A stretch of DNA of 64,000 nucleotides. It comes from Vitis vinifera (Eukaryota; Streptophyta; Magnoliopsida; Vitales; Vitaceae). The position numbers were made by a program, and so were the translations under genes. Of this stretch, positions 10,955 to 23,420 are shown piece after piece. Position 1 is the stretch's first letter. The number at the start of each line of letters is the position of its first letter. Where the stretch lies: positions 22,013,501 to 22,077,500 of the forward strand of contig NC_081808.1 in the NCBI RefSeq assembly GCF_030704535.1. Reading direction: 5' to 3'. Below the pieces are notes generated by a model. The model was not told the origin of the DNA, searched no databases, and saw nothing but the letters and a program-made list of their open reading frames with translations.

Positions 10955-13900
10955 TCAGATACTCCTCTCAAATTGTTCTTTATCAACATCAATGCTAATG
11001 CTATTAGCCTCCAAGCACCTTAAACTTGTGCTCATGGAGAAGAGGCTATCCATCTCCACATGAAATCTTTGAAATCCAACCCCATCTATGCTTACAGAGC
11101 TTTGAGAGAACTCATGGTCAGTTGATCTCCAATGCCGGGGATCTGTTGATCTATGAGACCCACCGGTTAATCTTTGAGAGCTGCTTGAAGGCTGCTTATG
11201 AATGAAGTTGCCAACTGAGTAGAGAGCCAACTCCAATTCCTGCCACACCTGGGTCATTGTGGGACGTTGTTTAGGCACCTTCACCACACATCTTAGACCA
11301 AGCTGCCCCATTTTCAGCATCATTTCCATGTTGCAATGTTCTAACAGTAGGTTGGCATCTAAGATGTCTTCCACTCTGCCCTGCTCTAAGCTAGGCCTTG
11401 CCTGCAAGCAATGATCCCATTTCCCAACCTTCATTATAAGACAAATTTCCTGATAATTGAATCACTCTACTCTATATTGAAAATGGAATTCTCCAACATG
11501 AAATCATAATAGAAGTTTTGAATCTAGATGATCATGGCTACCATTTTCTATAATGATCTCTTCTGTCAAATTGTGCCTTAAGGAGGGATGCTTACCCATT
11601 CAATGACATGAAAATTGAGATTGTTTTTGGCTATATCAACTGCAGGCCGCGCAGAAACCAGTTGTAGAAGTATCACTCCAAAGCTGTAAACATCGCTAAA
11701 TGGACTCAAATGAAAGCTTGAACAATAGGCTGGGTCGAGGTATCCTGGTGTCCCTTTAACCTGGCTACTAACATGCGATTGATCCCCAATTGGACCTGTT
11801 TTCACTAGCCCAAAATCTGAAACTTTTGCTTCAAAACCTTCTCCTAGTAATATGTTACTAGGTTTTATATCCCTGTGGATTATGCTAGGCTTTACCCCTT
11901 CATGCAAATGAGCTATACCTGCAAAGTTTCACAATTAATTTGAAGACCTCTTGCTGTGATGATATTATGTGGAAAACCTTACCTTTAGCTGCCCCAATGG
12001 CTAGGATTACTCTTTGCCTCCAATTTAAGCTCCTCCCTTTCCTTCCTATACAGTAATATTTTTTCAGAAAAGTGAACAAAACATTACAGGTCACAGAAAG
12101 GAGAACGAGTTCAAACTTACCCATAATGTATTCAAGCAGAGAACCATTTGGGACATACTCATAAACTAATATTTTCCCCCCTTTTGCCCCTGTCAGATAC
12201 ACAATTTAACTATTTCAAGAGTGTAGTTTCCATCATTTTAATGCACAAATTAGTGGCAATAATGGAATACCCTTCTAGACAGTTAAACTAATCCTTTTTT
12301 TTTCTTTTTCTACATACCAGTTCCTTCACAAAACCCCACCAAGCCTACAAGGTTGTCGTGCTTTACTCTTGAAAGTAGCCTCACCTCTGTCTCAAGAGAA
12401 CACTACAGCCAAATCAGTTACTTTAAAAAATTATGAACTAATACAAGCTGCTTGCTTGCTTGGCCATGGAAATGGGCATGTAGATTGAAGCTTACCATTT
12501 CTAAATTCTTCAACAGGGTATGAATCAGAGTGGGCCACTTTGATAGCTAGTGTTCCTTCCACATCGAATGTCCCTTTATAAACATTCCCGAATCCACCAT
12601 ACCCCAGCAAGCAATCTTTGCTAAAATTCTGGGTCGCCTTGTCCAGTTCTTCAAACTGGAACCTCCTCAAAAGTATTTTCTCTGCCTTCAAGTTTCCTGC
12701 TGATTTTTTCCCCAACACCTCAACTAGTGTCAGCTTTTTTAACATGAAAAATTCATAGAACTAAAAGTATAAACCATAATGGACAAAATGAAACAATGTT
12801 GAGGAAGAATGGCTCATAAGTTATAACGACTAAGCTTGATGGCTTCAAGCATTAAGCTTCTTGACACATAAAAACTGAAGCCATTCTTCTTCTTATAAGC
12901 TCTCTGGGTGCACAAATAATATCAGAGACTAACCTTTCAGAGCCCAATGTTGCCTAAAAATAGGAAAGATTTTTCTCCTGATGCAGAAATATAACACAGT
13001 ACCCCCCACTGCTGTTATCACGCAGGCAATAACTATTTCCCATATATTCAGGGTGAAACTGGATTTTGCAGCCGAGGGAGGTGCTAATTCTGGTGAAGGC
13101 ACCACTACATGGTATCTAATTTCCATTTTGACTTTAGGAAGTGTTCAATTTCTACAGACCCTTCACATGTTCTCCTCCCTTGAGTGAACCTGCTCTGCGG
13201 AGAGAAAGGAATATAGATGGAAGAATATATTGTTGGTTCACAAAAGATTAATGTGTGGCCGGCAGTATATACATTCAAGCCCTTCTCTGCCTGTCACAAT
13301 TAGGACTTGGTCTTTTCCTAGGACGGCATATAGGCCAAGGGAACTTGTTAAAAAAGGGTTCCAGAACCAGCATTTTGATATATGAAATCTCCATTTTATT
13401 TGAAGGTCCAAAAGCGAAACATGGAAACCAATATTCCATAAACCCATCTGTCAATGCATCGCTATCTGTGTGTCAGTACTAAAAAAAAATAATGGTAGTC
13501 ATGCAAGGTAGCAGTGTTGAATTATGGATCACCATTTGAAAGCTACTACAATTAATTAGTAGAATATTCATATCCAATCAAGTAGATAAGAATCCATCCG
13601 CTAAGCCCCATAGACTAATGAAGTATCGCAAGTTACTACTTCCATAATATGTCTGTTTGCCTTTGTTTCTCTCTAATGAGTCTAGTAATAAAAATTTCTA
13701 TCAACTATCATCCATTTGCTAAGTCTAAATGTTCTAGTCATGGATTGTTGTGGTGCAGGAAGATTCTCATACAGGGTTAGGCACTCAGTTTGTAAGTAAG
13801 ACCGGAGATTTAAAAGCTTGTAACTTACATAACTTCCACTGCAGTTAGATCCAACCTTGAATCTTTTCTTCAGGTGGGAGAAGACTAGCTCAAAGTCATT

Positions 13901-14287
13901 AGCTTGATATGTCATATATAACATATCCCATCTAGTTTCATCACTGTTCATGTTTTGCAATTTATTCAGGCTGATTTGTAGATTTTCCTTTGAATTTATT
14001 GGCACTGGACTGCAAACAGGTGGCTTCAGGGGCTCCATGGATCCCACGTAGGGGAAATGATCACCCGCTCCTGTATCTTTTCCTGACGTACAAGTCATTA
14101 TTCAGAAAATTCTCCAAAAATTTTGTTGAAAGGTTGGGAAGTTGGATGTAGCCTTCCAGTTTGAAAGTTCTTGTTTGTCAGCCAAAGCCAAAAATCCTTC
14201 TGGATGGATGCCTATGGTAGATTCCTTTATGAATAAGTAGTTTATTGATTGTTTGGTAGCTTTGATAATCACATATGATGCCTGCAA
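10955..14287 (-). CDS. Receptor-like protein kinase; kinase open, ectodomain damaged (possible pseudogene)
   Basis: A membrane receptor-like Ser/Thr kinase. Kinase exons, 5' to 3': TM exon ending 12934, then 12723-12496, 12386-12318, 12189-12121, 12045-11983, 11918-11596 and 11401-10955; all later phases agree. The TM segment is WEIVIACVITAVGGTVLYF, followed by basic residues. Kinase motifs seen: glycine loop GYGGFGNVYKG, Lys in LAIKVAH, the alpha-C Glu in RNEVRLL, HRDIKPSN, DFGLVK and GYLDPAY. The last has Ala where RLKs normally have the APE-type Glu. The upstream exon (14287-13829, ending NCSGSY) has an in-frame TGA at 14102-14104. The TM exon, if it starts after the strong acceptor at 13195, needs a frame change near 13131-13140. 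I do not recognise the ectodomain family, and upstream exons were not found. Either the locus is decaying or only a shorter product is made. Confidence 0.65.
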
Positions 14288-14442
14288 TTAATGAAATTGA
14301 TCTGAAAAGTTGATCATTTTTGTGACCCAACAAAAGGTTTCATTTGCTTTGATCAGCCAACAAAAGTAGTTTATTGATTGTTTGGTAGCTTTGATAATCA
14401 CATATGATGCCTGCAATTAATGAAATTGATCTGAAAAGTTGA
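14235..14442. repeat. 79-bp perfect direct repeat, offset 129 bp
   Basis: Positions 14235-14313 and 14364-14442 are the same 79 bases by eye. The repeat includes the splice acceptor and first codons of the RLK ectodomain exon, so that exon start is duplicated just upstream of itself. Confidence 0.9.
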
Positions 14443-15515
14443 ACGAGTGTATTAATAGGCTCAAGAAGTTGAGACAATATCTTAATATTTATGGATAGAG
14501 TTCCTGAGGACCTGCTTACAATTGGAACAGTCCTCTCTAATCCTTCAGGTTCACTACTCTCTCCTGCTTGTTCTGCAACTAGGCAAGTAACAGATTTTGT
14601 AACTCTGATCCTTTCGTAATATGAATGACCCCACCTACCCAATTTATCGGGGTCACCTACCAATTTTAGACTCAGAGATCAGGTTCCAATCAATCTGCTT
14701 CACAAGCCATGTATCATGAGAATCTCCACCTAGATGTTGGTTTTTGAGGGAACTACCATTAATGAGAAATACCAATTTTGAAGATCAGTCAACCTGGAGG
14801 AGTGCCATACATTGAGTTGTTCCTATAGGGTATAAGGTAGGGCTTGCCTAGAACTTATGACCCATGGGAAGAAAGATGAAATGGGACTGGAAAGAAAGGG
14901 GAATTTAAGGAAGCTTTACCAATCCTGATAACAAAAAAGGGCATGGGGTCCCAACAGGCAGCAGAGCACTTCACCAGCAAAGTCCTAGACTAAATCAAAT
15001 CCCAAGGAGATGTAATGCGTCCAAACATTAAAAAAGGGTAACAGAATGGACAAATGAAGAATAGCTACAAGAGTCTTGGTGTCAAGGCCACGAGCTTTCT
15101 CATATAGAGATTCTGAGTAAGACCAATTCAGAAAAAACAAGAGGATAACTCAACTAACATGAAAGCCCCTCCATAGTTTAATAACAAGTCTCTTTTTCTT
15201 CTTGGATGTTAATAAAGTGTTAGGCCTGTTGTGCATCCTCTCCTACTCTCTTGGTTTTTCTGTAATCAATAAATGATCTCTTTGAAGAAAAAAGGGCATT
15301 TCAGAATAAGCAACAAAAGCTATTATAACTCAAAATTTTTGTACATATCGCTAATCAAGTACAATGAACAAACTCGTCATATTACATACCTGACCTACTA
15401 GAGAAATGGTATAGACGGAGTTTAAATGAACAAAGTAGAAAAATCCTAAGGAAAAAAGTTAATACTGATGAAGAATCAAAGAACTCTTCTCGTGTTGTAA
15501 TTTACAGAAAATAAA
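14443..15515. other. Spacer upstream of the RLK and downstream of the RING gene
   Basis: No recognisable gene. A 107-codon minus frame at 14340-14663 crosses the 79-bp repeat and has a plausible donor near 14523, so it might hold an upstream RLK exon, but no motif supports this. The rest is low in coding signal and should contain the 3' UTR of the RING gene. The stretch 15180-15290 resembles the 3' end of a transcript or retroposon, but cannot be named. Confidence 0.35.
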
Positions 15516-17287
15516 TTACAGATCCCTTCTGCATAGAGGGCAAGAACCGTGTCCAAGGAGCCACTTATCAATGCATGGCAGGTGAAACATATGGTGACAA
15601 TGGGGCAAACTTCGGACTGTCTCTCCAAGCTGAAAGTCCTGAAAATGCAGAAGTTCCGATTTCAATTAAATAAGCTTCTATACAAATCACTGAAAGCCTA
15701 TTTGTTTATAAGAAGGGGAAATTATGTAGAGGAAAACTTATGGCTATACCTGAAGGCACACTGAGCAAGAGACCTTCTCTCCAGAAGCATCCCCATTATT
15801 ATCACTGGTGATTGTGATCTTTGGGATCTTTTCCACTGAATCTCCAGGCAAACCCTTGGCCCCACCAGTGTCAAAGATGTTGGGAGCCTCATCATAGCTA
15901 ACTTCAACAGCACCCATCTGGTTGAAGACATTGATATCGTAAGCAAACAGCAATGGACATTGCTTATCTTAGATTTAACTAGTTATTACTTGAGCAACAA
16001 TAATACCTGACTTTGCACTGCACTTAGCATGGCAGGACCGATCCTCTCACGAACGAGTCTACCACTTAGCAGGCTTACAATAACATCAATCTGTACAATT
16101 CAAGAGAATACATCAATTGGGCATTAAAGATGAAATTTATCACTCGATTAAAGCTCAGAAATCAAATCCACCCAAGTCATTAATATATGGCTCAAACAAC
16201 TGTTACATTTCTCTTCCTTTTCCCACCCAGAGTCCATAATTCACCAACTTATCCCCTAACATTAAAGCATATGATCAATGGGGCAAGAAGCCAAATTACT
16301 CACCAGGTAGAGCAGACATCCAATCCCTGACTCATCAGATTGCCAGAGAACAAGAGAAGATTCAAAGACCTCAATAGAGAAAACAGCTCCTGATATTGCT
16401 CCAACAGCAGCCCCTCTAACAAACCCGCTCTCTGTCTCTTGGCCTATCAAAGCTCCAGTCATGGCTCCCAACATGGTACCCACTGCAAACACAAAGGCCA
16501 ATTCAATTATTGACAGTTCTAAGAAAATATACGGTTCCTGGAATTAAGGTGTTCTTCCTTTTGGGGGAACTGGTGATTTATATCTTAAAGAAAGTCCATG
16601 CTCTGTATGCAGAGCCCTTTCATTTTGATTATAATCCCAGCCCATTTCAAGTCAAACCAAACCAATGACATACCCATAATTCCATTTCCTTGGAAAATAA
16701 ATTTTCTACAGAAAATTTAAATTCAACATCCCAAACATGAAAAATCAAACCCCTAAAAGAATTTACATGTATCTCAGTTTATCATGGTGGAAGGGACTAC
16801 TAATTTCATACAAACACAACCCTCCAATTTCAATTTCCTGCAAAACCGACCTAAGAGAACAAAGACAGATCCCCGGCCGACATTTAATAAAAAGAAAATT
16901 CACAGAATTCATTGACAGCCAGTTTAATTTCTAAGAAATCGTAGAAAAAAAGAAATAAAAACTCGAAATCTCATAAGAATGTAGAAATGAAATCCTTAAA
17001 TTGTCCCTGACTCCTACAAGATTCAGAAGTTTTCTTTCCCCCTTTACATAATTCCTCGGCAACCAGCAAAAATGGGAATAGAGTATTAAAAAGCCGAAAG
17101 AACAAAGAAAGGAATTGAGAAGAAGAGACAAACCCAATGCGAAGAAGAAAGTGAAGATCGCAGAGAAAACGTTTCCAAGAATCGCAGAAAAAGCAAAGCT
17201 GAAAAAATCTCTGACCCTACCCACCAAATTGGCAAAGGAAAAAGAAGGCCAAGAATAAGAATGAGATGGGTATGCATAGAACTCCAT
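15516..17287 (-). CDS. NEP1-interacting protein-like RING-H2 E3 ubiquitin ligase
   Basis: Five exons: 17287-17134, 16482-16304, 16090-16007, 15917-15750 and 15638-15516, summing to 708 nt (235 aa) with all phases consistent. The N-terminal half is hydrophobic ([23 protein letters not shown]), then comes a glycine/alanine-rich membrane stretch ([32 protein letters not shown]) that marks the NIP1/NIP2 family. The C-terminus is a RING-H2 finger with pattern C-x2-C-x15-C-x-H-x2-H-x2-C-x10-C-x2-C, ending CPLCRRDL. The last exon carries most of the finger; the first C-x2-C pair lies on exon 4. Family members are thylakoid or other membrane-anchored E3 ligases first found through binding the fungal elicitor NEP1 or RpoT polymerase; the target of this one is unknown. 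It looks intact. Confidence 0.93.
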
Positions 17288-18562
17288 GTTTGGGGTGAGA
17301 TACTGTTAATCAACGCAGTGGGTGGAGAGGGGTGGTGTGTTTTTTCTGATCTAGAAATGGGGTTGAGCAGAACAGAGGTATATAAAAGCTAAATAAGGTA
17401 GGCTTAGTCGTTAAGAGAAGATGAAAAGAAACCCATACACCAACTCGCATTTAAAGCCTTTTTCTTTTCCTCACATAAATTGCAAAACTTTCTTTGCTGG
17501 ATCGGAGAAAATCAAAAGGCTTAGTTGAAAAAAAAAATACATCTCATTTTCAAAGGCACGAGAGAAGAGAGAGAAGGAAGCTTCATTTGACAAATTGAAG
17601 GGCTTTTTTCAGAGTATAATTTGGCCACAAAATGATCACATGAGACGATTTAATTTTCTATCACTCGTTTTTCTGAGAGAAAGAGAGAGAGGGAGAGAAA
17701 GCGTGTAGGTGGATGGATCCTGTTTCCCATGGTTGACGTATAAGAGGGAGCTGATGTAGGGGTGTATGACCTTTGGGTCTGGGGCTTTGGGGCTTTGGTG
17801 TCTACTCCTCACCCGTCACCACTCACCACTGTGTTTTAATGCGTGCTTGCTATGCAAAATATCTTCCACTCCTCCCTTCCTTTTTCTTTGGGTGTGGCTC
17901 CTTGCCACCGACCCCCTCGCTATGCATGGACTAAGTCTACGCTTGTGATCAAGTTTGATACGGTTCGTTTACCTTAATTCCATTCAAATTTGACATATTT
18001 TTTTAATCGGTTTGAATTGAATATAAGAATATAATCATGTTTGAGCTAAATTCTTACCCACTTAACTAACTTTAATCCTAATAGACTTATTTAATAATTA
18101 TAGTAATTAATTTAATTATAATGATAACCTATTTATCTCCTAGTAGATTAATTAAGTTATAAATATATTTGGAGGCTAATCATTGAAAAAGAAATATGTT
18201 TGGTAACTAAGAAAAGGAAAGAGAAAGAAAATGATGGAGCCAATAAACGAATATTTGATGAACTAAATTTTTATTTCTCATCTTTGGAACAAAGGATGTA
18301 TCCTTTTTATATACAATGAGAAGAGAGTGTTTAGTTATAAACATTGAATATTGGACACTTGTGTAAACATAAATGAAAAAAATAAAGAGGATTTAATATA
18401 CCAAATTCCTCAACAATTGTGTCAATTGACTAATTCACTTTCTTAAAACACAATCACATTACCAACTCTTAAATACTTCCAAAGTTTTAATTTTTTTTTT
18501 TGTAAGTTGGTGATTAAACTATATAAAATTACATCAACTTAGAAATCCAATGTGTAGAGAAA
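17288..18562. promoter_or_regulatory. Upstream region of the RING gene, then AT-rich spacer
   Basis: Directly upstream of the RING start codon there is a GA-rich tract at about 17671-17702, of the sort found in plant 5' leaders and promoters. Past about 17.95 kb the DNA becomes AT-rich with no coding signal. Confidence 0.4.
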
Positions 18563-19342
18563 TTCTTCACCTTGATTTAAATTTATAAGAGTTATATCAA
18601 ATTTTCATTAGGTATTTCTAATTGTTTTTAAAAGTTATTTTAGTGTATGAATTATTTTTATTACTCCATAAAAAAATTGCAATTCAAAACAAATATTCCA
18701 CTAGACATTAGTTTTTAAACCTTTGCTGTAAAGAAACCTTATTTACAAATGTATTATATTGACAGATCGGAGGTTGGTTGGATCCATTAATTCTACTTGT
18801 GTTTGAAAGATGTGAACACTCGGGTGAATGTTAAGATTAGAGTATGTATCTTTTTTTAAGATAATTGTTTTTGAAAGAGTTGATGACATTTGAGGTCTTA
18901 CAAGTAGTATTAGAACCTATGTCACTGGTTTGAACCCTAGGAGTGTCTTCTTCACCTTGATTTAAATTTATAAGAATTATATCAAATTTCCACTAGGTAT
19001 TTTCAATTGTTTCTAAAAGTCATTTTAGTGTATCAATTATCATTATTACTTTAAATAAAATTGTAATTCAAAAAATATATTCCTCTTAGATTTGAGTTTT
19101 TAAAGTTTTGACGTAAAAAAAAAAAAACTTTATTTACAAATGTATGATGTTGGCAGATTGAAAGTCGATCATATCCATCAACTCCGATTGCATTCGAATA
19201 TTGTGAATGCTTAAGTGAATGCATTATAAAATTAGGGTATATACCTTTCATAACAGTAATTACTTTTAGAAGAATTGACAGTGTCTAAGGTCTTCCAATT
19301 GATATCAGAACCTAAGTCACAGGTTTAACCCTCAGGCTGTCA
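18563..19342. repeat. Diverged 385-bp tandem repeat, possibly retroelement-derived
   Basis: Two head-to-tail copies (about 18563-18947 and 18948-19342) share a start TTCTTCACCTTGATTTAAAT and a matching order of short blocks through to an end reading roughly GTATTAGAACCTATGTCAC or GATATCAGAACCTAAGTCAC. The end block resembles a tRNA-Met-type primer-binding site, suggesting LTR-plus-leader units of an old retroelement. No protein relic is seen nearby. Confidence 0.7.
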
Positions 19343-22300
19343 TCGGAGGTCAGGTCTTACATATTATTTCGAAATTTGACTTACTAATTTATTTCTTAAT
19401 TGCTTGGTAATTTGGGTGACCACCAAGTTATAATCCTCCATTAAATAACTAGATGGAAGGGAGGATCCGCAGACTGAAATAGATAAGGCAGGAGGCCGAG
19501 GACCAAGTCCGTGGGTGGGGGCGTGTCATCTGAAACCCCCAATTCATCTCTCATTAATACACATATCCTAAGCTTAACTCCGAAGCAAGCATCAACAACG
19601 ACCCATAAATAAGTACTTGGTGTTATCTGTTTTGGGATTTTTCCTCTCTTTTGTTTTTGTTGTTTTCATCAATGAAAACAATTTTCATTTGAATTTTCTT
19701 TTTCATGTGTGGGATTGGTGGAGCTTTATTTATCACCTGACAAATATCCTTCTCAACTATTGATGACTCACCCATCTTCTTTTAAGCTTTTGACCGTTTA
19801 ATTAGCGTGAAAATTTGAACATTCAAAATCAAAATATTTGATTTTGCCCTTATTACACTATTAATTTTCGGTTCCCAAAAAAATAAATATGAATAAAAAT
19901 AAAATATAATTAAAATTATATGAAAAGTTATATATTTTTAAATTATTCAACCTTTGTATAGAAATGAAAAAAAAAAGTGATATGAATTCTAGGATATAAA
20001 AATAATTTATTTTTTATTTTCTTGGATTTTTTTTCCCTTTATTTTGCTTTTCTTGTATTTTCTCTCAAATATTCTCATATTCAACATAGTCTAAAAGTTT
20101 AATCTTGTAAGAACTCAACATCTTTCCTCATAGGTAACCGCTTTTTAAAATAAGCATACAATGATTTTTCATTAGATAAATAATATTCCGATACCGTGTT
20201 AAACAACCAATTTTTTTAAAAGTTTAAACTTATAGAAATTATGTTTACAAATAATATCTTTTTTAGGCTTACTTATGGACTTAATAAAGTAGAGAAATAA
20301 ACTTGTCATGACCTCCTATCAAACAATTAATTTTCTTAAAATTTTAAACTTATAGGATTTGGATCCGAAATAATAATCTACTCCAACAATTTTAACTAAC
20401 CTCTAAAATCATATGATTGTATATAATATTTCACATTGAGTTGAGAAAAAAGTTTCTAACACTATATATGTAGTAAACTCTTTTTAAACGTATAAATATA
20501 TATTATAATTGTGAGAGTTCGTTGAATTTAGAAGTAACAATATCAACATAGGAATGAGTAAATTGTTAGAAATAGTATCAAAGTCAATTATCGACCTTGG
20601 TATGAAACTTGTCCATCTAATCCCATAAGAAGTATTTGTTTGTCTAATCTCGCAATCCTGATAAAAGAATAAGTTCCTAAAATTACATATATAGAGACTT
20701 TTCCTAATTATATAAACATGTTCTAAAGCATGGTGGTTTGTTGAGCCAAAAGCGAATAATACCTATATATGGATCTCTGTTATTAGGGCATGACTTTGTT
20801 TGATCGTGTAAGAGGCATTCGTCAATTTGATTGACCTTATAATACCATAAAATTCAATGAAAATGTTACGTTTGTGTAAGGAGTAAACATGATATTTAAC
20901 ATTAGACGATGTAGTGAGTGTGAGGGAGTGGGACATTAGATAGGATGTTTGAAGGACGCGTTGTGCATAGATTCTAGATTGGCATGCAGCCATCGAAAAT
21001 GAAATTGGGCGAGCAGGCTATTTTCCAAGAGTTGAAATTCAGAGTTGTAAAGCAATTGGTTTAAGGAAACACGTCTTTAAGGGGCATGGACTTAGACCAA
21101 TTACGTGTATTCCAAGAGGGTTACACCCAGAAGGTCTTTTTAAGAGGGATTCAAAGTAGGGGATGAAGGAGAAGTGTGAACCCACCTCGCCATAACAACT
21201 CAAATGTTCATCCATCGTGAATAAGACATCTTTAAATTAATTAAGCTTTGAAAGCCTTATCGAACTTTCTAGAACCTCCCTCCGTTTTCCTTATTGTTAT
21301 GACTTCTTTCTTCAAGTCTTAAATGCCACAAAACCTCAAAAATCTTATACTTGGATTTACCTACATAAGTCCAATTAAATACTTTTAAGGTTAAACTGAC
21401 TTTTTACATGTTTTTTTTATATTAATTTCGAATCAAGTTTTTTCATATATTAATAAATTCTTTTAAGTTTTTCGTAGTTTATATTTATAATTTTCAAAAG
21501 ATAACACAGCTATAATATATTTTTTATTAAATATAAAAAAATTCAAGTAAGTTAAAGCAACTCAATTGGAATCCAACCCCCCCTTTTTTTTATTAATCTT
21601 TTTTATAGTTTTGGGTAACTTAATTTATAATTTGAGTTAAGGGGTGTGATAAAACTTAATATAATGACTTCAATTGATTTTAAAATAAATTATATTTAAA
21701 TTAGTGATTGAAAATTTATTATTTAATCTTTATTTTAAGTATTAAGGTTATTTGATAAAATTAACTTAAAACTTATTTTACATCATAAAATTGATATGTT
21801 TATTTTTATAAATTATAATTAAAGCAAAAGATACCAAGTAACAGTGGAAGTTGTGGATAACAAAGGAGATCATAGAGATAATTAGAACACATAAAGATAA
21901 AAATATAAAATAAAAATATGAATTTAAGAATAAATTAATTATTTTTAATTATTATTTAAAGTTTAAATCATACTATTAAGTTATTTTACTAAATATAATA
22001 TATTTAATGATTTAAATTAAATTATTAAATTACTTTACACCGGAGTCGAATAAATAATTTTCATGTATGGGTTAAGTTTAGGTCTAACTCCCATCCCAGA
22101 TATGGAAACACTAAAGGAGGTAGGCCAAGTTTTGGTAAGCATGGTTTTCAGTTCACTGTACAGATCTGAGTTTTGTCTCTAGATTTATCAAGAGCATATT
22201 GAATGATGTCATTGGTCTGCAAATCTCCCTTTCCTTAGGTCATAAGACTACGTTTCATTATTTTATAGCATCTCGACTACTAGCCAACCACAAATATGTG

Positions 22301-22380
22301 AAGGGGTAGGTCCTCCTTTGGTGCCTTGGAAGAAAAAACAAAAGCTCCAAATACCCAACAAATTAATCAAAAGATCTCCT
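19343..22380. other. AT-rich intergenic DNA
   Basis: About 3 kb with no believable coding frame, RNA gene or complete transposon. A phrase near 20560-20600 (TAGAAATAGTATCAAAGTCA) again looks like a weak primer-binding-site remnant. Stops are dense in all frames. Confidence 0.5.
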
Positions 22381-22393
22381 TTCTAAAGCCTTC

Positions 22394-22432
22394 TACCTCC
22401 TCCTCCTCCTCCTCCTCCTCCTCCTCTTCTTC
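22394..22432. repeat. (TCC)n microsatellite
   Basis: About ten CTC/TCC triplets followed by TTC units. It produces a spurious glycine-rich tail in a minus-strand frame. Confidence 0.95.
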
Positions 22433-22849
22433 TTTCTTTGTATGATATTGTATGGCAGGTAGGTAAGCTAAACCACAACCCAAAAAAAGATTCAACCACT
22501 GGCACTAAAAAAATAAAAAAGGGGGGATTGGGGGTTTTAGGGTAAGAAATAAATGGAGATAAGAAAGAAAATAAATGAGGGTGAGTGGAAGCAGAAGCTG
22601 TGTCAGCATCAGCTGGTGAAGAGGAAAATGGTGACTGGGCGGTAGGCAGTGGGCTGCCATGCCTGAAATCTGAAGTATGTAGTAAGTGGTAGTGAATGCG
22701 GAAGTCATGATTGTGGGGGAGCCTGCAGCTGCCTAGCCCTAACCCTAACATTGAAAATTTGAAGAAACTGAATGTAGTGAGCCAGACATGAGACAGTAGA
22801 CACCCATTCATCATCCATTGCCTCAAAATATCTAGCATCCTTCACTTGG

Positions 22850-23420
22850 GACTTGGGCTGGGGCAGGCCTGGCCCCACTCATTGTTTGGGCCAGCCTGGG
22901 CTGGGCAGGGTCATGGCCCTAAAATTCTTATCATTTTTAAAATTCATTGTAGCCTTGTAGGTAGGTGTCTAGGAATTGTAGACAGAATGTTGGTCCAATT
23001 ATGTAACATGATTGGAGATTTATACTAGGCATTAATCTGGTCATATTTGGGAGGTGACTTGATTAACTTATTCTCAACTGTTGAGATTTAATTTTTTATT
23101 TTTTGACCTATTTAGAAATATCAAATATATCAATAGGACAATTTTGCATGAGTCACCCTCATCCATTATTATTTAGATATTGAAGGTGAGACAAACAAGA
23201 ATTTGATGCCATACCTACTATATATATGTATACATTATTTTAAAATAAATATCTTAAAATTAATTAATTAATTAATTTTTTCATATTTTACTTTCTGTCA
23301 CAGGCCGATTCACCCCCTTTGATTCAGCCCAGCCCAGCCCAGCCCAGCCCGCGTCCCTCCCTTTTTACATTAAAGCCCAGTTGGCCCCCTCCCTTTTTAT
23401 CATTAAAAGGGCCCAGGCCC
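22850..23420. repeat. GC-rich GGGCTGG / CCAGCCC tracts in inverted orientation
   Basis: A G-rich tract at about 22856-22912 (GGGCTGGGGCAGGCC, later GGGCTGGGC) faces a C-rich tract at about 23324-23420 (five GCCCA units, then GGGCCCAGGCCCAATT) across about 400 bp of AT-rich DNA. This could be a nonautonomous DNA element with subterminal GC repeats. No target-site duplication could be fixed. Confidence 0.4.

Noticed and set aside
18901-19345. GGTTTGAACCC-like strings as a possible tRNA gene
   Set aside because: Only a TPsiC-like piece is present, with no acceptor stem or anticodon arm; it fits a retroelement primer-binding block better.
22737-22749. Telomere-like CCCTAACCCTAAC
   Set aside because: Only two units, and the plant telomere repeat is CCCTAAA. 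Chance or trivial.
22383-22838. 151-codon minus-strand frame with a glycine-rich tail
   Set aside because: The tail is the translated TCC microsatellite and the rest is biased, low-complexity sequence with no family motif or splice context.
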